Shown: piece after piece, positions 43,046 to 54,481 of the stretch | How the letters are laid out: every line of letters starts with the position of its first letter | How positions within the stretch are numbered: position 1 is the first letter of the stretch | Source: Gymnopus androsaceus JB14 | Taxonomy: Eukaryota; Basidiomycota; Agaricomycetes; Agaricales; Omphalotaceae | Length of the DNA: 64,000 nt | Assembly (NCBI GenBank): GCA_009733575.1 | Contig: ML769398.1 | Span: forward strand, 1-64,000 | Direction: 5' to 3' | The notes under the pieces: generated by a model | Database searches by the model: none | What the model was told of the DNA's origin: nothing | The model's input: the letters and a program-made list of their open reading frames with translations, nothing else | Position numbers and translations under genes: made by a program

Positions 43046-45773
43046 TTGTTCATGCCACCCAGGCCAAATCCTCTACCACTACGAACTCAACAGGAGATAA
43101 AATCATTGGAACAAGCACCACCACCAGTAACTCAACAATGTTCCATTGCATCGGAACAAGCCAGCTCATTGAGTAGCAAAGCTGTAATGCCACAGCAGAG
43201 ATCAGCACCATTACCTCCCACAGACAACACTGTTCCTTGTAAAGGACACCCACACATCTTTGACATTGATGAATTAGTCAATAGATACAAGCATTGAACC
43301 ACCGGAAGGTGGAGCCAGTGCGACAAACAACATTGCCTAAATCGATACGACATACTTTGGACAGGTAAATTAGCAGATTTTGTGAAACCCATCATGAAAG
43401 AGCAGGAGCAAATTATCAGAACTCACTTACAACACATCACCGACGACGACAAAGAGGATACTGAAGCACCTGCCGCTCAGCCTATTGCATCATCCTCACA
43501 ACAGCATACTCCCGCTCCAACACAATCACCTGCACTGAAACGCGAACCTTGTCCACCTACACCTCCACAACCATCTCCACAGGGCACCGCACCCCAATTC
43601 CATATTCAAATACAGAACCACCCTCTCCACACAGATCCCCATCGCCATCAGATCCCGGATCACCAGGTGCTTTAATTGCTGATTCTGATGACGACAACGA
43701 AATGTCTAAAGCAAATAAAGCCTTTGATATGGTTACAACCATAAAGTCGGACGGATCAAACTGGGACACATGGAAAACTCGAGTGGAATTTGCAGCCAGA
43801 TCTATCAGCTATCAGCATTATTTGGAATGGAATCTGCAACCTGATCTTGCCCAAGGATCAGATGATGAGCACAGGGGAAAGGATAGTGATTTGCTTAATG
43901 CAATCATTGGCATGTTATCGGATGGAATATTCCGCAGGTATAGGCACTACAACAACACAAAGCAGTTGTGGGAAAATTTACTCGCTGATTATGATTCTAA
44001 AAATGCTCTTACTGAATCATTTTTGCAAAGACGACTCCACACTATGCGATGCACGAACCTGTCCAAGGTCAATAAACATTTGGATGATATGATCAGCATC
44101 CGCAATGACCTCACAACTAGAGGAATCGATATCAACAACAATATATTTGTCAATACCATTATGTCCTCTGTCCCCGACACCTTCAAAGCTACAATAAATG
44201 CATTAGCCGTTTTCTCCGCTAAATCAGACAAGAAACTCAGTCCTGTGGAGCTCATCTCTACCATTTGTGCTGAATCAATGGTACACCAAATGCAACATGA
44301 TCACAAGAAGGAATTGGCAAACTATGCCGGTAACAGGGGAAGAGGAGGTTTCTGAGGTTGTGGAAATTCCTTTAGGGGAAATTCCTGAGGCAGAGGCAGA
44401 GGCCATGGAGGATTGACAAGTCGTCAGGACTCCGTTTGTTACAACTGTGGAGGTAAAGGTCACTTTGGAAATCAATGTCCATCAGAGAAACGCAGTCAGG
44501 CCAACAAGGCCAAGGAGATGAAACCTTCTAAAGAGAAGCAGAAGAAGAAGTCAGATGGAAACTGGATGATTGAGGAAGTACCAGAGTCATCATGGGCAGC
44601 AATCGAAATTCCCGCTAAGCATGGGAATCTTGTTTTTGATTTTTCCGAAATAGCTGATAAATTCAAATTAGCTCTTTCATTGCCGAGCGATCACAGATGT
44701 CAGAAATACAGCTGTGATGCAGGTCAAGACATCAAAATCAATACTCCGCCACCTCTTACTCTTAAGGATGAAGAGGAGGAAGAAGTATACGTCGACATTG
44801 ATCACGCTTACACTGCAGCCCATAGTTACGGAGCAATTCTTTTTGACTCCAGATGCTCTACCCACATGATGCCACTCACCGATGAACTCAGGAATCAAAG
44901 GGAGATTCCAACACAAGTCATTCAGGCTGCCAATGCGGAAACCTTCACGGCAAACATCTCCGGCACACTCCATCTCGATCTCCCCACATATGGACAAGAA
45001 GTCCAAACACTAAAGCTCCATCAGACCCTTCTATGTCCAGACACTCCCAACACACTCGTATCACTGGGAAAACTTGATGATGATGGTTACACCATCCATA
45101 GCGCAAATGGTAAAATGACAATCAGAGATCGCCAGGGGAAACTCGTGAGAGTTATCCCAAAGACTAACGGACTATACCAGATCCCATCATGGGCACATGC
45201 TTATTCGACTAAGATTGGCAGATTGGTATCTCTTTACGAGGCACACTGCATCTTAGGTCACCTCAACTATGCTTATGTGAAGCATATGTTCCGTGATAAC
45301 CAGGTTTGTGGAATCAGATTGGATCCAAAACAAATGGACGAACCAGAATACCGCGCTTTTATGCTTGGGAAAGCATCCAGGTATCCTATCACTCAGGTGC
45401 AATCATCTCCCCGTGCGGAGAAGTTTGGAGACATTTTCCACATGGACGTGTGGGGGCCAGCACAAGTCAGGACGGTAAACCATTGCACTTACACACTGAC
45501 TTTAGTTGACGAAGCAACTGATTGGTTGGAGGAACCCCAAATGAAGTCAAAGGACAAGTCATTCGCACAGACAAGTCATTTGCACAGTATGTGGTTCTCC
45601 AAACAGGTCTCCAAACACAATATGACACAACTGTTAAAGTTCTCCACTCTGATCGAGGGGGAGAATTTCTCAGTAACAAATTCACGGCATATCTGGAACG
45701 TATTGGGACACGACATCGTCTCACGGTACACGACACCCCGGAACACAATGGTATAGCAGAACGCGCACATTGA
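43046..45773 (+). pseudogene. Copia 1 gag-protease-integrase (N-terminal part), broken
   Basis: Structural gag followed by the processing protease and the start of integrase. The gag N-terminus opens at 43046, meets a TGA at 43295, and changes frame near 43560-43600; the rest of gag runs to about 44355. A CCHC knuckle (CYNCGGKGHFGNQC) is at about 44437. TGA stops at 44353 and 44386 fall in the Gly/Arg-rich linker. The protease box reads FDSRCSTHMM at about 44850, where Copia has DSG, so the active site is altered. The pre-integrase zinc region and the HMDVWGP start of integrase follow; the integrase changes frame near 45540 and carries HSDRGGEF and EHNGIAERAH. It stops at TGA 45771, where the nested LTR is inserted. 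Confidence 0.85.
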
Positions 45774-45778
45774 ACATT

Positions 45779-46602
45779 TGTTATATCCATGCATTCTGGT
45801 GCCTCCAAAGTCCACCAATTACCCCTAAATTACCGCCGAGCCTCCGGCGCCTATTTCCGAGGCTTACCGAGCCTATATCTCGGTAATAATCTCGGAAACC
45901 TCGGCCATACCTTGGCTGGAACCCGGTTGCAAGTCATTGACTTGTTTGGACTTCATTATGGTTCCTTTCCTCGCTTTCCAGTCTCGCTTCCGTGTCTGCC
46001 AGAGCCGAGCCGTTCCGTTTCTTTCCGAGCCTTGGTAACCCTCCGAAACCCTCGAAACAACCTCGGATATATCCCCAGTACCTTCGGACGCCTTTCCCAT
46101 GCTTTTGTTTTATAGTACTTATTGTTTTATTGCCTTTTATGTTCTTTTGTCTTTCGCTACTGAAATCCTTTATTGTTTTTACTTACCAAGTACCCGGTCC
46201 GGCTCCCGGGAATCTATTTCTTATTGTTCAACACTTTCCCCATTTATCCAGACTTAGTAGTTAAACTTGTACTGTAACTTTAGCTCCAAAATCGACTTAG
46301 TCTAGCTGATCTCACTTTCCGAGTCTTGCCTTTGTCTTTCCGATGTTTCCGATTACTAAGCTGACACAGCCGACACAGCCACGTGATCTCAGCAAAACCT
46401 CGGCTCCGCCTTCGGTTCCGCTACCTTGACTTAGCTTAGGCCTTACCCTATTGTTTTCCTCTTGGGACACCTTACGGCGTGTCAAGGGTGTTGCCAATAG
46501 CTTCACCGAGTCCCATATCTTGCGAGGTCCGGCCCGGACCCTTTCCGGACTATTTCCGTCCGATACCTCGGCCGCTCCATTCCGGGTCGCACGGACTTAA
46601 CA
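45779..46602 (+). mobile_element. Solo LTR nested in Copia 1 integrase
   Basis: About 824 bp with inverted termini TGTTATATCC and GGACTTAACA. The Copia 1 integrase frame breaks at its left edge (ERAH) and resumes at its right edge (LLNAVRSLLISSGLPKWLWG). The sequence on either side (ACATT and ATGTT) would be an imperfect 5-bp duplication. The TGTTAT..TAACA ends resemble those of the LTR at 41186-41750, suggesting a Gypsy-type source. Confidence 0.7.
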
Positions 46603-48762
46603 ATGTTGCTGAATGCAGTTCGAAGTCTTTTGATCTCATCAGGACTCCCAAAATGGCTTTGGGGATTCATGATGAATAATGCGGTATATGTTTGGAACAG
46701 GACACCAAAGAAAGCCATCGGAATGGCTACTCCATATGAGAAACGGTTTGGTATTAAACCAGACATTACTAATCTTTGCATCTTCGGCAGTATTGTTTAT
46801 GTCAAACAAGAAAAGGAACCCAGCAAATTGGAACCACAGGCCCAGGAAGGACGCTGGATAGGACTCGGACCCGAATCGAATGGTCATTACATCTACTGGC
46901 CAACACATCACACTGTCACAACAGAGAGGAACATAGTTTTCTCTGACAGGCAGATCCAACCTGTTGAAGGGGAGGATGGAAATTTGGGAAATTTAGAAAC
47001 ATCGGTCACCGAGTTGGAACAGCCTGTCATACCAGTTCCAGAAGAAATTGCTGAACCAATTGCACCAGACGAAGTATTTGGGAAATGAGTCAGACGACTC
47101 ACCAAGAAGATCAGGGACGTTATTGAAGGAATTGGAGAAGGAAGTGATGAGTTGCGACATCTTACCGCATCTCTAAGTCAGGTAACATCAGAAATTGAAT
47201 CTGATCCTTTATCTGTTGCAGAAGCTATGCAACGACCTGACAGCTCCAAATGGTACGATGCCATGAAGGACAAAATCTCCAGACTCCAGGAACATGGAAC
47301 ATATACAATTGTCACTCCACCTCCAGATGCCAATATTCTCACATCCAAATGGGTCTATCGGACCAAGAAGGATGAATGAGGTCACATTACAGGACACCGA
47401 GCTCGTCTTGTTGTACGTGGATTTAATCAGATCCCAGATGTTGACTACTTCCCAGACAAAACCTTCGCATCTGTCACAAAATTTGCATCAGCCCATGCTA
47501 TACTCAGCATTGGAGCTGAGAAGAGCATGATTATTCACCAAATGGACATAAAATCAGCTTACCTTTACGGGAAATTGGACAACAATGAGCGCATTTTTAT
47601 GAAGGCACCTCCAGGCATTGATATAGGGGTAAAACCAGGTCAAACCTTATGGCTTAAACTCGCACTTTATGGACTTAAACAAGCCAGTTGATGATGGTAC
47701 ATGCGATTCAGGGAAATCATGACCCAACTGGGGTTTAAACGGTCTGATTTTGATCACGCTGTTTTCTATTGCACTAATCCCTTCACCATCATTTTCATAC
47801 ATGTTGACGATATGACATTGGTTACCAAAACCCTGGCCATCATGGAGAAACTAAAGAAAGATATTGGGGCTATACTCGAAGTTGTTGATTCCAGAGAAAT
47901 TCATTGGCTACTTGGGATTGAGATCCAAAGATCTCTCCATAACAGGACGATTCACTTATCCCAGCGGTCATACATTGACGCCATACTCTCTCGCTATGGA
48001 TTCTCAGATATAAAGCCACTCTCTATTCCCTTCGATCCCCACATTCACCTCACCAAAGACCAATCACCCAAAATGGTCAAGGATATTGCTTTTATACGCA
48101 ACAAACCCTACAGAGAGGCCCTTGGTGCTCTCCAGTACTTATCCGTTGCTATGAGACCTGACATCATGTATGCAGTCTCTATCCTTGCTCGCTTTTCACA
48201 AAACCCCGGCATCACTCATTGGAATGGTGTATGCTGTGTTTATGCCTATCTCAAATACACTTGAGACTTTTGGCTCAGTATGAGCAACCAGGAGACAGTT
48301 CAAGGCTACACAGATGCGGATGGTATGTCCCAAGAGGATCAACATGCTATTTCTGGGTATGTTTTCATGTTGAATGGCAGAACAGTATCTTGGTTGTCGA
48401 AACGACAGGATACCATTTCTTTATCTACCATGGAAGCCGAGTATATTGCTTTGACCCATGCGGCAAAGGAAGCAATCTGGCTTAGGAATCTTTTATTGGA
48501 AATCTTTGGTCCCATTACTCATGCGATCCCTATCATGTCAGACAATCAGTCCGCCATTGCATTGGCGAAGGATGATTGTTTTCATGCCAGGACCAAACAC
48601 ATCAATATCCGATACCACTTCATCCGCTACGTCATTGAGGAAGGTAAAATTTGTCTTACTTACTGCCCTACCGGAAACATGATGGCAGACATTTTCACCA
48701 AAGCCTTACCTTCGATGAAAGCCAAACACTTTGCAGCATCCATGGGATTAGCAAAGGTTTGA
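46603..48762 (+). pseudogene. Copia 1 integrase C-terminus, reverse transcriptase and RNase H, broken
   Basis: The frame continues the integrase C-terminal region, then RT and RNase H. RT signatures are KWVYRTKKDE, RLVVRGFNQ, QMDIKSAYLYGKLD, LYGLKQAS and the catalytic HVDD box (about 47805). RNase H shows TMEAEYIALTHAAKEAIWLR, SDNQSAIALAKDD and KHINIRYHFIR. The same frame is interrupted by TGA at 47086, 47377, 47689 and 48262, all at positions where Arg fits, before the natural stop at 48760. No protein can be made. Confidence 0.9.
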
Positions 48763-48769
48763 AGGGGAG
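48760..48769 (+). promoter_or_regulatory. Polypurine tract of Copia 1
   Basis: TGAAGGGGAG directly before the 3' LTR and overlapping the pol stop codon, the usual start site for plus-strand DNA synthesis. Confidence 0.7.
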
Positions 48770-49132
48770 TGTTGGAATATCAAAGGTAAATATATCTTAT
48801 CGAACTATACGTGGAACGCTTTCTTGTAGTCTCCACTTGTTTGTATCACCATCCCATGCACTCCACTGTTATTGTCTCACAGACTCCACTCAGTCTCCCG
48901 CCGTATCCACTTGCTCTCTTGTAGTACCCACTTTACTGTATGGACAGTAGCCACACATATTCACGCAGTAGCCACCTGCCCAATATATCATTTGTACTTA
49001 GGACTGTATATAAGCTTAGGTACCATACCCTGTAATAATACCGTTGTCCCCCATCAATCTGTGTGATCGCTACTATTAAGTCCTGTGTGGACTTATTGCT
49101 GTTACTTCCTATTTAGGAATATAACTCTTATA
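48770..49132 (+). repeat. 3' LTR of Copia 1
   Basis: Same sequence as 42634-42997 with a small number of substitutions, mostly transitions. Followed by the ATGAC duplication. Confidence 0.9.
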
Positions 49133-49137
49133 ATGAC

Positions 49138-52018
49138 ATCTTCCACATTTAGAAGGTTTAATTGGTGGGAAAATACTTTACCTACAGAGAAATCAGTAAC
49201 ATGGGAAGGACATAGAAAAGATATGACCTATTTGCATCTGTGGGATGCTTATAATGGGACACATTTTCAAGCTAATACACCAATATTTTCTGCAGGCCTT
49301 GGAGCCTATCCACATGATGGGTGTTGGTTACTCAACTAGAGTAAATAAGGATTGAAATATTCTCAGTGCTGTGTCATGCAAGTTTTGAGCACTATAGCTA
49401 TGCCAATCATAGCAGACAGTAGGCTTGGTAGTGAGGACTGTGTGCAGAACTAAAGGCCACATAATACTGGAGTGTTTGTAAGGTCAAATCAAATATTACA
49501 ATAGTCAAAGTGAAACTCACAGAATATTTCCATGTGTTAGGATAACTGCAAAGAGTGTCCAGTCTTTACTGTCAAACAGACCTTGTATTTTGTCAAATGC
49601 ATGAATTGATCCCAGATCCACACCCTCCTTGGGCTGCACAATGATCCAATATTTCTCCCCTATAATTACTTCAACTCCTGTCAGGTATCCTTGTCATCCA
49701 TGTGGCCAACATGCAAATAATGAGGTAGAGAACAAAGTGCCCAGCTTTCATCAAATACAGTTAACATGTTGGAGAATCTGGATGGTTTGCAGTAGCAAGC
49801 TCCATTGGCACATCGGCTTGAGTGACCCTAGGAATGTCTAGGCAGTTCAAGGATTTACCGCCAGTCTATGGCATTAGTGAAAACATGACTAGAGGTGAGA
49901 TCCTCATTAGATTCCAAGGAAGAATCTAGATGTAGCATGATAAAGGAGAACCATAAAACTGCTATATCCTACTCACCATGCATCTCCTGGACTTGGTGAA
50001 TGTTTCCTAAAAGAGATTCCAGATTTTCTTCTGAAAACTCGAGGTCTATATGAGGCTTTTGAGTGATATGAACACAAAGGTGAGCTCTTAAGAGAGCCTA
50101 CTTGTCTTTTGCCAGTACCTTTTCCCAGTTTTGGTGAGTAACTTGGTATATGTGATGATTATGAGGAACAGAGGCAAGTTTTGGAAGCTCTTTTGTTTTA
50201 CCATCAGCTACTGCTCTAACATCAAATTGAATGGGCCCATTCTCTAGAAGTGTTTCATTCACACAAGTGATGAGCTCCTCAACCTTATCAGCATTGGACT
50301 TCAACTAAATTGTTTGTCAATGAAAAGAATACAGGAGCTAACTTGATATATAGAAAGTAATTAGGCTTATAGCCTATGTGCCACAAGCCTCTCTGCTTCC
50401 TCTTTCATTACAAGGACTTCCTCAGAGATTGCCAAATTGACTTGATTTTTATCAGTTTCATCTGTCTCATTAATAGGTTCCATCTTCTTGGGCTTCTTGG
50501 ACTTTTTGTTGGAGTGTATTTCTGGTACATGGGACCTGGCTTTTGCTGTGAAAGAGTGGCCTGTAACCAATTGGCAGAGCTCCAAGTGGGCTCATGGTCA
50601 AACTCTTTACATTTCTTAGTGATTTTGGATATAGGTGCTTGTGAAAAATGAGATATATATTATTATTAAACCCATCAGCACTCACCTATCTCCATATCTT
50701 CATTTACGTTCATGTTATTTGCTGTGGTTGGCAGCCCTAGAGTAAATTATTAGACTGAAATAAAAGGTCTATCCACTTTACTGACCTTCATTGCTGTTTT
50801 CTCCCCCCATGATGATTTCCCCCATCACCATTGTGCTGTTGCTGTGGCTGTGCTTGGGGAAGGTGAATACAAAAACTGAGAATATTAGATTGAAACACAC
50901 ATTTTGAGTTATCTTCTTGGCTTTTAGTCTTTGATAAGTAAAGTGCTTTGCATGACTCCAGGGTTCTTTGGGGAGGAGCATATGATGTATGTGGAATGGA
51001 ATGGAAACATTAGACAATGCATGAAGTAAGGGGTGCAGGATGAGCAGGAGGATCAGATGTGATCAGATTTAAACAGTAATTTTGGAGGCTCCATAGCTGT
51101 TCAATGATGGAGAGAGGTGTCTCAGTAGATGGCAGTATTTTGTGATGGAAGTTCTGGAAGATGGTTAAAGGTGGGACTAAGCAGCCTGGGACTCTGGATT
51201 TCTTGGTGGTTTGGTTTTATTTGGCTTTGCTGTTGCAGTAATCCTCATAACCATCTGTTTCTATTTGAAATATGGCATAGCCATCTTGTAGGGTGGTCAA
51301 TTTGTGACACCCTTTTACTTGTAAAAAAAAGTAATTTTCAGACTATCATATTCATATATTTTAAGACTCTGGCTTTCAAATGGTATAGATGTTAAAAATA
51401 AGTTTTTTTTGGATGTATAGTACTACTGTGGAGGTGGAGACACAAAGTAAGGCATTGAGCCAGGCACAACATGAGATTTACTATGCTATGAGGGATAATA
51501 AGTACTATTGGGAATTTCAGAAGGCTGATATGGTGGGTGATTGACTTGAGTCAAGTGCTGCAACTTCAGGACTTGGAATTAAGTTGAGAGGATCTATCCA
51601 AGCTATTGGATGACCATCAGTGCAAACAGAGTCAACATAGCACAGCAAAGCAACATTGTGATGTTAGTGCTCTAGCTAAGCTTTGTTCTCTATAAAGGAA
51701 TCAATTTGTGTATGAAAACAAAATATACCAAGAACAAAAGACTTTCTCAAAGTACTTTGTAGCATGTTATGAAGTTAAGTTTCTTGGATCAACATGTGTG
51801 CTTAAACTATCAAGCTGCAGGAACCATGTAGATTCTCTGTCTGTCTCAGTCCCCATTATTGTGCAAGTGGACATGACTGGAGGTGGATCAGAAGCCATTT
51901 TGAGTCTATAAATCTAAATCTATCATTGTATAGGTACATCAACCATTATCCACACAAACCACTTGTGCAATGCTTATTGTCCCCTGCAAATGTTTGCACG
52001 AGCCCACAACCAGAGCAG
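49138..52018. other. No gene confidently recognised
   Basis: Contains minus-strand frames at 50098-50304 (KVEELITCVNETLLENGPIQ) and 50367-50685, which look like exons of one unidentified gene. The second contains a lysine-rich NKKSKKPKK patch. A plus-strand frame at 49135-49339 begins right at the Copia target duplication. No family was recognised and the pieces could not be joined with confidence. Confidence 0.35.
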
Positions 52019-52814
52019 CATCAGCAAAACCAGTATTTTTGCTGGAAGCTGCTGGAGCAGTCAGAGAATTGAATAAGTCTCCAGAGAGCTCTGGAGAACT
52101 CTGGAGACTCTGGAGAGAACAAAGCTGTAGTTGCCAATTGATGGTACTTTGAGAATGATTGGACTTTCCTTTTTTGGAGCTAGTCTGGCTGTCAGCCAGA
52201 GTAGCACCAAAAATGATGGCCTCGAGTGCCCTCAACATAATGATGGTTGCTGTCAGCAACTCCTCATGTCATCAACAATGCTGTAAACTATCAGGAAGTG
52301 ATATAAAATGCATGGGCTTTCAACTTTCGACAAAGATGAACTTGGATTTTTTTCCCCCTTCCCCCACTGTTGCAAGTTGCAAGTTGCAATGTTCCATCCT
52401 TTCACAATAAGTTTCACTCTCACATAATGTTGCTTTTTAGAGGTGATTTCCAGAAATGCAGAAGGGTTTGGGCAATGGAGGCAGAAATCGAGAAGAGCAC
52501 TATGGAAATTCGGGAGGGGAAAAACAGAAGACTCATCCAGTACTTGCCACTTATTACTACTACATAATAATAACTGCTGCAGTGCACCTAAATATTGTCA
52601 CAGTACTACATATGTCATAAAAATAATGAATATAAAATTTCTATCATTAATGCATGGTTAAACGACATGGAAACTTGATTGAATAGCCCTCTGGAGGTCT
52701 CCAGAGGTCTCCAGAAGTTTATATTGGTCTCTGGAATAGGTAACCTTGCTCCAGCTGCTCCAGAAGCTACAGGTGCTCTGGAGATCTCTGGAGACCACCC
52801 AGGTTTTGCTGATG
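52019..52814. mobile_element. TIR element, 796 bp, family CATCAGCAAA (copy 3)
   Basis: Termini CATCAGCAAAACCAG and (complement) CATCAGCAAAACCTG with AG on both sides (52017-52018, 52815-52816). Subterminal arrays of CTCTGGAGA / TCTCCAGAG occur at 52080-52120 and 52685-52800. The middle contains a Copia-type LTR fragment (52190-52495), so the element's own core is only about 490 bp. Confidence 0.8.
52190..52495 (+). repeat. LTR fragment related to the 3' end of Copia 2
   Basis: Starts TGTCAGCCAGAGTAGCACC and follows the sequence at 63729-64000 closely, including AAAATGATGGCC, AACATAATGATGGTTGC, CTGTAAACTATCAGGAAGTG and GTTGCTTTTTAGAGGTGATT. It lies inside the TIR element at 52019-52814. The right limit is unknown because the window ends within the other copy. 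Confidence 0.8.
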
Positions 52815-53000
52815 AGGTAGCAACACCTGTAGAAATCAATGCCCAGACATCTGCAGGAACACCTAGATGTGAATTCCAAGCAAGAAAAGATCAACTGACT
52901 GGGATATTCAGAGCAGGAGAGAAGTCTGTGACAACCTTTGGTAATCTAGTTTCCGTTATCACAAACCATTTAGTGACTACTAAGACAAGTGAGAAAGGAT

Positions 53001-53592
53001 CATCAGCAAAACCTGTGTACTGCACTCATAGCACTCATAGGACCCATAGCAAGGTCCCCCTCTGTCCAGAACTATGGACTGCTATGGGTTGCTATAGACT
53101 GCTATGGACTGAATTGCATGTCTTTTGACATGAGAAGCTCCAAGCAATACCAAATTTCTTAATATACATTACCTGTTGCGGTTGCTACAACAATCAAACG
53201 GAGCTCAAAGAACATTGGAGAAAAGGAAAAATCATTGTTTATTGATACTACAAAGTCTGCCAATGAATAAGTTAGAACTGAAGATCCATGTCAAACTATA
53301 AGAACTTACAGCGGGAGCTTGAAAGAACATTGCAACAAGTTGTAGAAGTGGGAGGCTGTGAGTGGGGAGATAAGTCGAAGTTGCAGTTGCTGCAACATGC
53401 TAATTTTAAAGGGAACAGTGGATCCTGAAAAATGGAATGACAGCTGTCAAGATGTTGACAGCTGGCTCAAGCATTCCGACTCTGCATTTGGTAATCTCAT
53501 AGGAGCTCATAGGAGCTCATAGGAAGTCATAGCATTTCATAGCACTATGGCTTGCTATAGCTTCTATGACCATTACCCAGGTTTTGCTGATG
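53001..53592. mobile_element. TIR element, 592 bp, family CATCAGCAAA (copy 4)
   Basis: Termini CATCAGCAAAACCTG at both ends, with AT on both sides (52999-53000, 53593-53594). Subterminal arrays use a different motif, CATAGGAGCT / GCTATGG: left at 53027-53110, right at 53500-53570 (CTCATAGGAGCTCATAGGAG). No ORF. Confidence 0.85.
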
Positions 53593-53728
53593 ATGTTTGA
53601 TTGAGAATTACTCATAACTTACCTGGCAGGTAGCTTGTCATATTAAAGCAACAGGTAGTCAATTTATCAAGTCCATGGTATCCAAAATGAGAAGTGTATC
53701 CATCTGGAGAGAACTTGCAGCCGCTAAT

Positions 53729-54481
53729 GATCTTCACAAGTCCCGGTAAGGGACAGGTACCTGCAGGTAGATCCGTGGGAATACCTGCGGGTCCTGGTAC
53801 CGGTTTCCCACGGATCCCCGCAGGTCACAGTTCATGATTATAATTTTTTTAGTGACCTGCAGGTCATTGTGGATAAATGATTTACATACTTGACCAACTA
53901 TTTTTTACTTCTATAAGCACTAAACAGTGTACCAGAATGTTAAGAATAGTGTATTGTATCTGTACTTGTACTATTATATGGTATTAGAGTACCAATTCCA
54001 ATATATACCACTAGTATTAGGTAGTAATAGTAACATTAATAGTCTAATACTTAATATATGCACATGAAACCATAGATATTTCTTCCTTACCACTGGACAA
54101 TGAAACTCCATTGCCTATTTTCACTTGGTGGTAGAGCCCTGGGTCCTTGTATGCTACCCAAATTACTATACTTATTAAGCTGTTATTACTAATATAATAC
54201 TAGTACTGACAAAGTTGAGAATAAGTACTTTATTGTTATTGAATTGATTCCAGTTGATGCTAATAGTAGTTACTATAAGTATTAGTGACATATTAACTAG
54301 TAACAAGCACTAAAAATCTATAGTTAAAAAACTATGACAGGTCATGCAGGTACCTGCCACAGATCCTGGTCATACCGGACCCGTTTCCCACGGGTTTTGG
54401 CAGGTCACAGGTCAGGGTATTTCACCCCCCGGTACCTGTGGCATGGATCCCGGTATACCGGGATCTGGACTCATGAAGATC
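53729..54481. mobile_element. TIR element with GGTACCTGCAGGT repeats
   Basis: GATCTTCACAAGTCCCGGTA at the left and, in complement, GATCTTCATGAGTCCAGATCCCGGTA at the right form imperfect inverted ends; similarity may extend outward (TTGCA..GGCT). Palindromic CCGGTACC, CCTGCAGG and CCCACGGG motifs are clustered near both ends, with an AT-rich core. The layout matches the CATCAGCAAA elements, but the termini differ. Exact limits and target duplication are uncertain. Confidence 0.55.

Larger units (their letters stand above)
42634..49132 (+). mobile_element. Copia LTR retrotransposon 1, full-length but decayed
   Basis: Two LTRs of about 364 bp (42634-42997 and 48770-49132) bound the element. ATGAC flanks it on both sides (42629-42633, 49133-49137), a 5-bp target duplication. 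The 5' LTR is followed by GGTTATGGGCCC, complementary to the anticodon-loop region of initiator tRNA-Met, the half-tRNA primer style known from Copia. GAAGGGGAG precedes the 3' LTR as polypurine tract. Gag, protease, integrase, RT and RNase H occur in the Copia order. A Gypsy-like LTR is nested in the integrase. The LTRs differ at only a modest number of sites, so insertion is not ancient. Confidence 0.95.
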
